Made by a program: the position numbers and the translations under genes. Of a DNA stretch of 64,000 nt, positions 48,101-60,641 are shown piece after piece. The stretch's first letter is position 1. Every line of letters starts with the position of its first letter. The notes beneath the pieces are model-generated. The model did not search any database, was not told the DNA's origin, and worked only from the letters and a program-made list of their open reading frames with translations. The DNA is from Chrysoperla carnea (lineage: Eukaryota > Arthropoda > Insecta > Neuroptera > Chrysopidae), in NCBI RefSeq assembly GCF_905475395.1, contig NC_058337.1, positions 104,712,368 through 104,776,367 of the forward strand, read 5' to 3'.

Positions 48101-51100
48101 AATTCTTGAATTAGATTTTCTCTGCAGTAATAAAGTTAAAATTCTTACCATGCCATCTTTATGTGCTGTCTCATAATGAACTTCTTCAATAGGCTCTGCG
48201 TTCGGAGCTCCATCATAATGTAATATTGCTGTTTGGAATGTACTGGTAAAACGTTGATCACAATCCATCAAACCTTGGAATCGTATCCAATAATTATCAA
48301 TGGTTTCATTTGCATATATTATAAAATCGAAACGTTCTCCTGCATATGTTACCACTGAGGAAACTGTAAAAGAAGAAAATCATATATAAATACAAAAATT
48401 CAGTTGGATAGTAATACTTTTCAAACTGTTGCCTTTTCAAAAGCCATCATTAGCCATTGGTATATAAGTTTGGACGGGTGGATACCATTAAACTACTCCC
48501 AATCGAATAGGGTTACATGATAATCTCACGCAGAGCTTATAAGGAACAACTGGAAAGAAAAGTATCTGGGCTTTTCACGCTAAGCTCATTTTGTCATTTA
48601 TACTAAATTTTTGATTCTCATAGAGTAGTGTGATACTTTGTATATATTTGAGCAAGAAACAATGATGTGTTTTACGACAAGATACTTCCTCAAAATAGAC
48701 AAATCAAGAAATATATTTTTAAGCTAATAATATTGAAATCACCGCCCTTTATAATACGATCGTTACCCCTTGGCATGTAGTTGCAGACGTTATAGACATA
48801 TTTTTAAATTAATAATTCACAAAATAAATTTTGACTTTCTAGCCTGCTAAATGCGGGTGGTCGATAAAAACCGCTGTTGGGCCTAAAATGCACATAATTA
48901 GGGTATGTTTAATTAATTATTTTAGAAATTAATATCCATCAATATGAATCTTCTCAAGGTATTATGTATAAATTGATTATTTGATAGACAAGTCTAGTTT
49001 CATGCCTTTCATTTTTGAGTTACAGTTCATAAAATTGTAAAGAAATTTAAACAAATAAAAATTCTAATGTGAATGCAATTCAATCTCTGTATACATATAT
49101 TAAATCACCATCCAGTTCAGAATTTTGTCCCCTTTAAAAAAAAAAAAAAAAAAAAAACGAAAAATCACAACAAAAATTTTGTTTCATATTTTTATGAAAC
49201 TTGGTTTTCAGGGTAATTTTGCCTAAAAAAAGATAAAAATAGGGATGAATTTTTGTTGACTTTCAGTTGAGACATAGTTCTTGATATAAATACCACGATA
49301 CTCGAAATAAAATAGTAAATTAAAATATTGTATTTCATTTGAAAAATGTAATTAAACAAGTGAAAACAAACAATTGACTGAGTTAATTGTTGAAATACCA
49401 TGCATAGTCAGTGTTGATTTCTTTATCACATTATACATACAAACATGTGACACATACATAACTGATAATCAAGTATAGTACATATTATAAAATATCCGCC
49501 TAATTGGCGCCCTCACGTGTAAACAGTGATGTTTACGAAAAAATGTTTCAAACAAAATTTGTTTAATTTTTGATAAGGAACATTTTTTACATTTAAACTT
49601 TTGTTCTATCTCTAACGGTTTACAAGATGGGTCCTACGGACCCAAGACCCAATTGACCTATGATGCTCATTTACAAACTTGACCTCACTTTTTACGTCCC
49701 GAGTACGCTGTACAAATTTCAGCTCGATATCTTTTTTCGTTTTTGAGTTATCGTGGCCACAGACGGACGGACAACCGGAAATGGACTAATTAGGTGATTT
49801 AGTGAACACCTACGACCAAATTTTTTTCCTAGCATCATTATTTTTAAGCGTTACAAACTTGGGACTAAACTTAATATACTATGTATATTTCATATATACA
49901 TGGTATAAAAGCATACAACAGACTTGCTATTTCGCTAAATATCGATATTTCGATGAACAACGTTTTTGCCCTGTTTTTGGTTTGGTGATCTGGAGAAACT
50001 TATTTTTTCAATTTTGTGATAATTTTTGTATTTTATTTTTTAGTGTTACTGTAAATTGTTGGTAATGTTTTAAAATATTTACTTTTAACTTTGTACAAAA
50101 TGTTTGTAATGCGTTATATGAATACATTTAGCTGTTGACGATGGTTGCGTGGCAATCGAAATACGGACTAACTGTGTTACTGATTTAACATTTGTCTCGA
50201 TCTAATAATATTGAACGATATGCTATTATGCAACACTCAAACATTTTCTCACATATATTATTTAAAAATCAATTAATTTTCCAATGAATAAACATGACAA
50301 TAGGCATGTGTATAATTTTAATTATGAAGGAAGATACAATAAACCTTGTTATTGAACAATTAATAATAATAGTTTTTAAAACGAAAATTTCTTACCTTGT
50401 ACTGGTTCGATATCTTTTCCATCACTGCTAATTACTAACATATCATGGTTATCAATATTCACTTCAATTGGACAATTTAAGTAGCCAGAATTTATCATTC
50501 GAAAACGATAACGGAATCCCTTAAAAAGAAATATTCAATATATTAATTTTAAAATATCCAAGAATTTTAATGAAAGTAGGCGGTGACATGTGTTTTTATG
50601 TAAAAATCCTAGCGGCCTTAGATCCTAGGTTAGGTTAGGTTATATTGGCAGACACACTTAGGCTATAGTGCCCATTTTAATACCATGTACATGTTATACC
50701 ACCTTTTCCGCTGATAATGTCATTTATCAGCTCCTAAATTATTTTTAGAGGCACAACAATTAATTAAATTAATTTTTGTTGTGACGGCGGGAATCGAAGT
50801 GCCACAGACGGAATTGTTCACGCTCTAACGCTGCCATTGCGGCCTGATGGTTGATAGTTGTTTGTTAGAGATAAGACAGACCTTTTGTTTCCCTTACACT
50901 TGGCTGGGAAAGCCGACATTTTCGAGATATTTGCCCTTGAGCCGTTGGGAGCAGCTACGCTGACTGAGTTTACTTGTGTTCATTCCCGAAAAAGGCACTA
51001 AACATTTCTGATCATACAGACAATTTTCTTTAAAATATTTTCGTGTCTTTTAGCAATTTTTTTGATTTTTTGATTGTTTGTTTATAATCGATAAACTCAA

Positions 51101-54100
51101 AAACTACTGGACCAGTCTTATTTTCAAAAAAAGAATGCGGACTCATTAGTATTCGAAATCATCCAGCGCAGCGTGCAGGTAACTGCTAGTAAATTATAAT
51201 TATCGGACAGTTTTGCCGTTGTTAGCATTGCACCATCTACTCAATAAGAACTACTAGCAATGATAGCTTCAGAAACATTGACCGAAAACCATTAGTCGTA
51301 AGGAAAAATAGATCCGGAAGCAAAATTAGGGGATAGAACACTCTTCTGCATCCATGTATAAAAATTAATAACTCTCACCTGTAATACTGTAAATTTCGCA
51401 AAAGGTGTATGTAATTCTGTTCCGTTTTCATTTGTTGGAAACAATTGGAATTTTCCATGACCATTAACCAATAAGCCAGGGGGTTTATTATCGCCATCGC
51501 TTTGATGATGCGCTTGGAAACGTTCAACTCCTACAGTATGATCCCAGTCCAAAAAAACTATTTGATGCTCAGATAGATCCAAATCATATAATTCAGTATG
51601 TGGATCTTCTGCTCTTGGTATCCGCACTATAAATCCACCGAAAGCACCATCTCCGCGTTGTAAGCCCATATGTGAATGCCAAAAATGCGTTCCAGGTTGA
51701 TTTGCATAAAATTTGTAACGGAATGTATTTTTTGGTAAAATTGGGCATTGTGTTATGGTGGGTGTACCATCCATATACGGTGTACCTCGTTGATGTTGTC
51801 CATGCCAATGAATTGTTGTTCCTTCATCACCCAAATCATTTTCGACATCAACAATTACTAAATCACCTTTGCAAACCTGTAATTAAATTTTCAAAATTTA
51901 TTTCTCTGTAAATATTTAATTTTTTTGTTTTTGAAAAAATTAACGGATTTAAAATGTATAATCCGGTTTATTGATTTATTATTACAAATAATTTTGACCT
52001 TGAAAAATTTTTAAATTGCAGTAACTGTTAACAAAATATCTTTGAACTTGTGTACTTTTGCGAATATATGAAATTCAACGTAAAACAGCAAAACTTTTTA
52101 CGTTAGGTGTTAAAGATTGGTATATTTTTATCATAGAAGTGTATTTATTTTCTAAGAGCTTAAACATTATTATTGGATTCTTACATAACCAAGAGAAGAG
52201 CTAACGAATTTTATTTTGCTGATTAGATATTCATCAAATTGTTAGTCAAAATAACCAAACTGACTTAGTTGGGTTGAGTTATTTGAGTTATAGCGGGTTG
52301 ACTTTTTCTTTAAAGCTCTCACTAGAAGAAGTAAAATTGAGGAAAAGTGAAGTCTTATTTGAAATTGTTTTCGCAGTAAATAATTCAGTGCTAAATGTTG
52401 GCCATAGTTTTCTTAAGAAGGAATTTTATGGCTAAAGAGGGGAACCAAAATTGCAAATGATCTGAAAAAATTCGAATCACATATGTTTAGCATATAAAAT
52501 TCAAAAATTTAAATCAGTATTTTGGTTTAAGTACATAATCAGACAATTAAATTATTCATAAGTCCGAGCCCAGACGGGGGCAGCTTCTCTGATTTTCTAT
52601 CCATCGGCTCATCCTTTGTTACATTTTCATCTGCAAAGTTGGAGAGTATCTGAGTTCTAATCAATACGTGATTAGTAATAAAAGTCTTAAATGCGTAATT
52701 CCTAAATAAGAGAAGCCGCAAAAATTAATTAAACAAATTAATAAATTGTTTGGTTAAATTAAGAAGATTTTACAAGTTTGATTACAAAGATTTTCATGGT
52801 CAAAAATTAATGGAAATGTGTTAATTACTTGTAATAATTTAATTACATTTTGAAAAATGTAATACCAATTATCACTTTACAGTGTCTTATGGTTATTAAT
52901 TTTCATGGTACATAATTGTGTCAAAATTAAGATTAGATATTTATTACCTATTTAAAATTACTCCCCCCCCTTGTTTAAGAATAATTAATTATTAAGAATT
53001 ATGGCTTTTGTATGCAGATTAAATCACCAAATTGGAATATATTGGCACTCGAGCCACTGTTAAAATTTTGATTTTCTTTATTACAAAATTTTCCTTTGTC
53101 AATCTGTTAAAGAGCAACAAGACAATTTCAGATTTGGGGTTAAAATTATTTGTACCTTATTTTCAACTTTGATGATGAATTTTGTTATAAATTCATGAAT
53201 GTAGACGAAAAAAAAAGATGGTTTCTGTTAAAGTTCTTTTTATTTTATAAAATTGCTGACATGTTTCGGGTTTTATTCCATTGTCGAAACTGTGAAATTA
53301 TACTTACAGGTGGCTCATATTTATGAAACAAATTTTTTACAATTTTTGGTTTTATTTAAATTTAAATTTTTAACAATTTTCGATATCTGCCTTGGTTTTC
53401 CAAATATCGAAAGCTAAATAATTGAGCAAAATTTTCACTTCTCGATATTTTGAAAATTACTCCAGAAAATTTTATTCTTACTTTTCGTCTTATATTGTCA
53501 AGTTATAACTTAATCCATCGTCAAAATTGAAAAAATATATTTTTTTAAATTTGTGTCCCACTACCGTGCTCAAACATCCTTAATTAGTCGACCACAGCGG
53601 TTTTTTTTTTGTTGTCAATAATTTATTAAGCTTTTAACTATAATTAAAATATCCAAAAATACGTTTCTTGTCTATATAATACTAACAGAAAAAATTTAAA
53701 TAGTTCAAGTTCAACGGTTTAGAATTTATTAAAAGTTAAATAAAGTGAAATTTAATTCTTTAATATACAGAAGATCTGAATTTTTTGTAATTTTTTTATA
53801 TAAAAAAATAATATTTTAATAATAGTTATATTGTAATAATTTAATATAATATAATGGTAATAGTTGTAAGATTTATCTTTAATAATATATTATATTATTA
53901 AATTAATGAAACATCCGTTTACTCTCTTAAAAAAAATTAATATGCGATTATTACACAATTTTTATTTTTATTTAGTAGCGATCAAATAATAACAGTTGAT
54001 GACTGCCGAATTTTAAAAACATAAAGTTCTTGACATACATATAAAAATGAAATACAAATAAATTATAGCTCAATTAATTTACATAGATTTTAATATTATG

Positions 54101-57100
54101 ATTATTATTTTTATATTAAATATGATAATTTAATTTAAAAGTATATTGTTAAAAATTATAAGATGGTATTATACCTATCATGGACAAATATGAACATTGT
54201 CACTACTAATTTATTGCTTAACCCTTGGATTAATCATTGAATAAGAAAATGATAGATAATAAGTAAAATGATATTTTTACGAAATGAAATTTCGAAATTT
54301 TAAATAGTAAAGCTGAAAGATTGCAACCTTGCTTTAATCCACGAGCTATAATTAACTTTCGGGTAGTCTTGGCTCCATCCATTAGAATACATAGAGTTCA
54401 TACACATTTTGGATAAATTTTGCCATAAAAGATTGCGGTCTATGCTATCAAATGCTTTTTCGAAATCAATAAAACAAAGATACGTTTTCTATCGCTTACA
54501 TGAAAGGGCATTTTCAATTATATTTTTCAGAACTTAAATGTTATCCATCACTTCGTATCCCTGCCTGAATCCTGTCTGATTTTTCTGAATCAATCCACTA
54601 TCTAAACACCTTTGCTGAATTCTAATGGATAAAAGTGTATAATTTGCTGATATTGTTGCGCTAATTATTCGGCAAATATATTTGCTAAAGCTTTGGCTTT
54701 GTGACTTGGCATTATTTCGTAGTTGTAATAGGTCGTAGTAAGTATAATTTCTGGAAAATTGTCGTTGAAATCTTGTTCCTCTTCGGTTTTCTTTAGAAAA
54801 CAATAATACATTTGAAAACAAAGGTTTTCAAGTTGCGAATTGATCAAGACACGCCAGTTTTCAAGTTGTGAATTGGTCAACTCCCTCCACTACTTTTTTG
54901 GGTGTTTGTGAAAAAACTATTTGCATCTGATTGCCCTAAATCTTTGTATATAGGTAATCGCTGTTACTTAACCCTCCGGAGGGATTTTAAGCTACATTAA
55001 GCCGTTTCCGCAACACAGAAGATACCATCGACGGTACTCTTTAGTTTTTTCATCGTTTAATCGTTCGGTCTAAGGAAAACATTTGTTAGAGCCAATTAAA
55101 TTAGCATTAATAACCTCCGTAGATTTCTTTTATTAGATTAAAAAAAATTCTTTTATTAGTTAAAGTATTACGCAATTTTTTTTCAAGTTGTTTTTCTCTA
55201 AACAAAAATAAAATATTGTGCAATACAGCAGCAAGCGCACTTGACCAGATTTTATTTTTTATTTTTATATTTAACCAAAACAATTTAAGCATTAATCAAA
55301 TTAAATTAACATAAACTACATCAAGTCCCGTGAATAAGAGTATTTTTTACTTTCTGATAGAAAGTTATTATTTTCAACCCGAATTTGGGGACTAAATTTT
55401 ATAGGATATTACGTTTTGTGATCTTTTTATATACGTTTGGAATATGCGCATCTATCTATATATCTGGGTTTATCTGTCTGCCTGTGTCGCGCTAATTCTC
55501 GAAAAAATGATGCGATCGATCTATTTGGAAAATTGGTTAAACAAGAAAAATTTTTGTATAAACTTAAAAATAAACTGTAAACAAGTGAAAACAAACAATT
55601 GACTGAGTTAATTGTTGAAATACCATGCATAGTCAGTGTTGATTTCTTTATCACATTACACATACAAACATGTGACACATACATAACTGATAATCAAGTA
55701 TAGTACGTATTATAAAATTTCCGCATAATTGGCGCCCTCACGGGTAAACAGTGATGTTTACGAAAAAATGTTTCAAACAAAAGTTTTTTATTTTTTTATA
55801 AGGAACATTTTTTACATTTAAACTTTTGTTCTATCTCTAACGGTTTACAAGATGGGTCCTACGAACCCAATACCCAATTGACCTATGATGCTCATTTACG
55901 AACTTGACCTCACTTTTTACGTCCTGAGTACGCTGTAAAAGCTCGATATCTTTTTTCGTTTTTGAGTTATCGTGTCCACAGACGGACGGACGGACGGACA
56001 ACCGGAAATGGATTAATTAGGTGATTCTATGAACACCTATACCAAAATTTTTTTCGTAGCATCAATATTTTTAAGCGTTACAAACTTGGGACGAAACTTA
56101 ATATACTATGATATATTTCATATATACATGGTATAATAATTTTAACAAATAAACTATTACAAAGTATGCTAATTAATTTAATCAGATAGATATTATCCTG
56201 ATCTCTAGAAGATATAATCACCACAGATTTATTTTGTACATCAATTAAATACTAATTTTCAAAGAAAAAGGAGAGGTTAATTTAATTTAATTTAATTTCA
56301 ATAAATAAATTAAAATATTGAATTGTTTTTATAAATTCAATAAATTTAAATTTTTTTAGGTGTGAGGGGTGAGCTTAGACTAACTCGTTTAATTCAATTT
56401 AAATTGAGCAGTTTTCATATACAAGTCACGTTTTTTACCGTAAAATTTTTGTGAATATTTATTGTATATTATACTAATAAATTGATACTTTTTAAAAATG
56501 AAAACGGATATTGGGTATTTTAAAATTAATTAAAATTAATTAGATAATAAATTTAAAATAAATAAAAATTATTAAAAAGCACGCGGGTGAAACACGGATT
56601 TTCATCAATCAATTTGTAATATCTCAATAGATATTGATTGTATCTGTTTAGAATCTGATATTGATGTTAAAAGAAAGATCTGTAAAGATAACTAAAATTA
56701 TTGAAAACAAAATATTCCGTTATTAAAAGAATAATATGATTTTAATCAAAGTAAGTTTATTTTAAGTCTCTTAAGACAATTTTTCTTTATACCATTTATT
56801 CAGTAATCCTTAAGCACTCAAAGTTGAGTTCATATTATACAATGCAAAATTGGAGTGCACTGGCTGGTCCTAATGATCCTATACTTTCTAAACTATCGTA
56901 TTTATAACGTCTAAACTTTTATGAAATTTCATCGAAATGAAAATATGGCAGAGAGTTTAGAAAACACACACTGACTTTTTTATTCTTGGGAGCCTAATCG
57001 ATCCCAAGTATTTGCTTTATTTTGATTATTTCTAGTAAGTGAAGTGGGAAAATGTAAGTTTTGACAGAGGATTCAATTTAATATTTGTAACAGTCAAGAT

Positions 57101-59545
57101 GAGATATAATTGTATCCAATCTGAAATAAAACGAGAAACATAAACTAAGACAGTGATTAGAAAGTAGCAATTGAAGGCGTTGCAAGTTTATCATCTATGA
57201 GACTTTCAAAAATGGTTAGTGGGATACATTGGAAATTTATCTTAAAGTTAATTTTTCAACAAGTCAGACCGTTTGTTAATTAAAAATTTTGTTAAAAAAA
57301 AAATTTTCTCGAATTTTCATTGTCATTGTAAACTAAATTTTTAAGCTTCGTGGAGTCCTTCTTATATATATACATATATACTTAAAAAAATCACTTCATG
57401 AAAGTTTAAATCTCTGACAAAAAATTTATGTCGCTACTACAACAACCTTTTTCTTATAATTGAAAGTTGCAGGTTCGATTTTCTAATTGCAAGGGAACAT
57501 CGATGACTTTTTTTGTGCTTTAATAAAAGCTCATTTATGTAGCAGAGAAAACAGCAGAGAAAACATATGTTTTTATTTCTTTCTAGCAAAACAGAATTTA
57601 GCATGGAGTTCTTATGACAAACATAGCATATGACGTAAATACTATGTTGCATCACTCTTTCTAATATCTGTTTTTAATTCCACTTTTTATCATATCTTTT
57701 ACGGAATTTTCAAAAAAATCATCGATAGTCTCTATTCCGAATCTTCACTATATACGCATAATAAAGTAAATTACACTCAATAAATATTCACATTGCGTGT
57801 TTGTTACAAACTTGACCCAGTAGGTATACGATCATTTACGCTAACTTAATTGATCTCCAAAAGATTATTTAAAAAAAAAACAACACTTAACCTTGTAAAA
57901 TCTTTACATCATACATCAAATCACATTGTGATACTGTAAATATTCAAGTGCAATGTCATATTATGATTATTAATGATTACTAATAACAATTATAAATAAT
58001 TAACATCAGTTCTTTACCTGTTTAATACTAACTAATACATGCACAGGTGTGATCTGTATTAAATGCGTAACCTTGAATATGTCGATTTATAATATTAGAA
58101 TTCAATTGCTTACTGCAAATGATTCTTTCTTAGTATAATAAGAAAAAAAATTATATTATTATTCAATCAAGGAAGTATCTGACTATGAGTTACATGTGTG
58201 TACAGAATGTTTCAGAATGAGGGATATAGAACAATTACTTGATAATTAGCGATCAAGACAATTCCAATAAAAGTTAGAATTCAGATCTCGATTCAGAAAA
58301 AATTTATAGACAAATCGCTGGACCGAAAAATGAGTCGGAACAGTGATCAGGACGTAATTCATATTAGAAGTAAGAATCAAAAATAACTTTTGATTTTTTT
58401 TTGTTACGGTAATTGTATTTCGTGGGCTTACACTATCGTTACAGGTTGCAAAACTGAAAAATGGATTTTTACATATAAACGAGTTGGACAAGTACGCAGA
58501 AGTACGTTAATAATGCGTTCATAATCACACGTATATCCTACAAAACTTTATATCTACGCCTCTAAAATGTGATAATTGAGAAAATAGAAAATTAAAAAAG
58601 TAAGTATAGTAACTGAGTTCATTACCTGCCCCAGTGCGGCAATAAATTCATTATCACACTAGGGCGATATGAATTATTTTTCCCACGCGTACTGACTGAG
58701 AAAAGTACTTCTTTCTCACGGGCAGTAATTAAAATATTTGTTTAATATTCTAAGCTTGAATTTGTTAAACTTTTACTTCTAGTTTTTTAATAATAACAAT
58801 TTTGAAACACACTGTATGTTAATAAAATTGCAAGTAATTTTTTCCAAAGTTTTAATAATTATTGGATGCTGTAGGTTCGTAAAATTTTTGCAAACGTTTT
58901 AATGCACGTGATGAAATTTTTTATGTCAATTGTGTGTATGTATCTTGTGGATAAATGGAATGGAAATTTATTTTAACAGGATATGTTATTATAAAATTTT
59001 TTCTCAGAGAATTTTTTAAATACTGACATAAAAAATATTAGTTTTTGTTGCACGATTTTTTTGCTTGGCTTAGTTTGCAATCTATACTTAATGGGACACT
59101 TTATTGCGAATGTTTCGATGGTCTCCCCAATATTGTTTGAGTCTGATACCCGAAAAGTATCTCTATAACGATAATGTTCAGTGTTTTCCGCATTTAAAGT
59201 GAAATGAATATTCCCATTTTTAAGAGCCGTTTTAAATAATTAATTACTTGTCTTAAATTTAAAAATTAGTATAAGTATAATCACACAAAGTACTTACTTC
59301 AATGAATGGTCCTGGTAATTGTCGATTAATTGTAACAATTGCACGTCGAACACCATCAGCTGCTACACAATCTGGACGAAAACAATCGGTGACATTGTAC
59401 GGACAATTATAACATGCTTTACTCATTGTCAAGTACCATTCAATACGAAATTTAAATTTACAAACCATTGGTGGCATATTCGATTGACATTCACGTTTGC
59501 ATGGATTCTGATTATTCAACAACACATATTCAAATTCTGATTGTT
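45159..59545 (-). CDS. Laccase-type multicopper oxidase (685 aa visible, 5' exon not found)
   Basis: Exons in transcript order: 59545-59298, 51876-51379, 50519-50396, 48363-48149, 47470-47284, 46723-46289, 45511-45159. All are GT-AG and in phase to a TAA. The first visible exon encodes the insect-laccase Cys-rich region ([38 protein letters not shown]). Three cupredoxin domains follow, with all copper ligands: [24 protein letters not shown] and [13 protein letters not shown] (axial Met position). Family enzymes oxidise phenols or other reductants with reduction of O2 to water, mostly outside the cell. The C-terminus ends in a hydrophobic run ([14 protein letters not shown]) after a Ser/Asn-rich stretch, suggesting a membrane or GPI anchor. 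The first visible exon begins with two bases of a split codon, so a signal-peptide exon is expected upstream, possibly beyond the window. The introns (up to 7.4 kb) are full of repeats. MCO1 or another insect clade cannot be decided here. Confidence 0.95.
45925..46099 (+). other. Coding-like segment in a laccase intron
   Basis: A + strand frame, antisense to laccase, reads [20 protein letters not shown], then [20 protein letters not shown] and [11 protein letters not shown] before a stop. The codon use and amphipathic acidic composition look protein-like and it is less AT-rich than its surroundings. I do not recognise the family; it could be a captured exon or a transposon-encoded fragment. 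No start or splice partners were found. Confidence 0.3.
47133..47205 (+). mobile_element. tRNA-derived SINE head
   Basis: Box-A-like CACCTCAGTTGGTAAGAG and box-B-like AAGTTTGATGCCCGC lie ~55 bp apart, in a laccase intron. A second box-B-like GGGTTCGATCTCC is at about 46871. The mismatches to tRNA consensus indicate a decayed SINE and not a tRNA gene. Confidence 0.5.
49358..49912 (-). repeat. Interspersed family A, copy 7 (full length)
   Basis: It runs from CAATTGACTGAGTTAATTG to TATTTCATATATACATGGTA. It is very close to copy 8 over nearly its whole length, including the ACATGTGACACATACATAAC segment shared only by these two. It lies in the laccase intron between exons at 50396 and 48363. Confidence 0.92.
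50620..50850 (-). mobile_element. tRNA-derived SINE, antisense in laccase intron
   Basis: On the minus strand a head with TGGCAGCGTTAGAGCGTGAA (box A) and GGCACTTCGATTCCCGCC (box B) is followed by a ~170-bp body, ending at a TAACCTAACCTAACC-type repeat tail. It is on the same strand as laccase. Confidence 0.75.
54290..54900 (-). mobile_element. LINE reverse-transcriptase relic
   Basis: Minus-strand frames give [17 protein letters not shown], then [20 protein letters not shown] and, after a frame change, [17 protein letters not shown]. These match RT blocks: GFR, the FxDFxKAFDSI block with the first catalytic Asp, and GxxQGCxLSxLLF. In-frame stops and a frameshift show it is dead. The catalytic YADD block and both ends are missing. 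It is a 5'- and 3'-truncated non-LTR element; the clade is uncertain. Confidence 0.8.
55573..56136 (-). repeat. Interspersed family A, copy 8 (full length)
   Basis: It runs from CAAGTGAAAACAAACAATTG to TCATATATACATGGTATAAT. It keeps the (GACG)n-type run at 55982-55998, the dyad GTAAACAGTGATGTTTAC and all family blocks. It is nearly identical to copy 7, so these two are the youngest copies in the window. Confidence 0.92.
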
Positions 59546-60613
59546 CTGAAAATATAAAAAACATTGATAATTTTTAGTTACATATCGAAAACGTGTTTAT
59601 TATTATCTAAGAATTATAAAAGTAAAAGAAATATCTTGGATTCTAACAATTTCTTAATGTATTTGAAAAAGAAAAAACTTTTAAACGTAGCAATTTCTGG
59701 CCCACTTTTAAACAGAGAGCTGTATTCTAGAATACAGCTATTGAACTGTGATTCGATAAAGTTATTTACTTTTTATTAATATTATATTAATTTACTTTAT
59801 CTCACAAACTAGGCCTCGGATTCAAAATTGGTAAATAACTTTTTCCTACGTCTTTATGAGCTTAATCTGTAGGTCAATGATCTGCAGTCAATAACAGAAC
59901 GCTTTGTATATTTACCAAGAATTCAGTATAAATATGGTGGAAGCGCAAATAAATGTATATATTTTCAGATATGGAAACCGACAATTCTGAAAATCCTGGT
60001 CCGGAAAATCAAATAAGATTACATTTTTTTTATTGCCATCTGTCTTTGATAAGTATACCAAATATCGAGTTAATCCAACGTATTGAAAGGGGTCAAAATC
60101 ATGTTCAAATTATCCGTTACGATAATAAAAGCGCGTTAATAAAATTTTTTTTGCGATTTTAATGTAGAATTTGATTGGCGTAATTTTAGAATTTATCAAT
60201 TTTTAAGAAAATTTGTTATTAACTGTATGTCAGTTTTCGTATATAATTTACATATCGCAATGTGTGAACATTCTAAACTACTATAATAAAGATAAAAAAC
60301 CAAGGTTCTTTTATTTTTTTAATGCTGAATAAAAAGTTTGATGATTTTTAACATTATTATTATTGTCAAAGGTTGATAATATTAACGTGTTTATATAAAT
60401 AAAAATGCTACAAATAATTATAATATTAAATTGTCCGTTAGGCTAAACTAATTATTTTTATAATGGGTACACACTGACTATAAATAAAATAAAATAAAAA
60501 ATATTACTTGCTTTTTCTTATTGAACTTTTTATGAATACTTAAATAAATAGGTAAATACGAAGTTATTATTATTATTATTATTATTGCGTTATTTTACAC
60601 AATTATTACTTAA

Positions 60614-60641
60614 TCATTATTGGCATCGATGCCAATAATGA
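60614..60641. promoter_or_regulatory. 28-bp perfect palindrome
   Basis: A perfect dyad is centred on TGGCATCGATGCCA with TCATTAT arms on each side. It lies ~1.1 kb upstream of the first visible laccase exon and close to an ATT microsatellite. A perfect dyad of this length could be a homodimer binding site or a chance product of a repeat. Confidence 0.6.

Larger units (their letters stand above)
51877..59297 (-). other. 7.4-kb first visible laccase intron
   Basis: It holds a LINE reverse-transcriptase relic (54290-54900), family A copy 8 (55573-56136) and otherwise AT-rich sequence with A/T microsatellites. No additional exon with splice support was found. Confidence 0.6.

Noticed and set aside
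50630-50645. Internal telomeric repeat (TTAGG)n
   Set aside because: Only about two to three GGTTA-type units, explained as the tail of the adjacent SINE.
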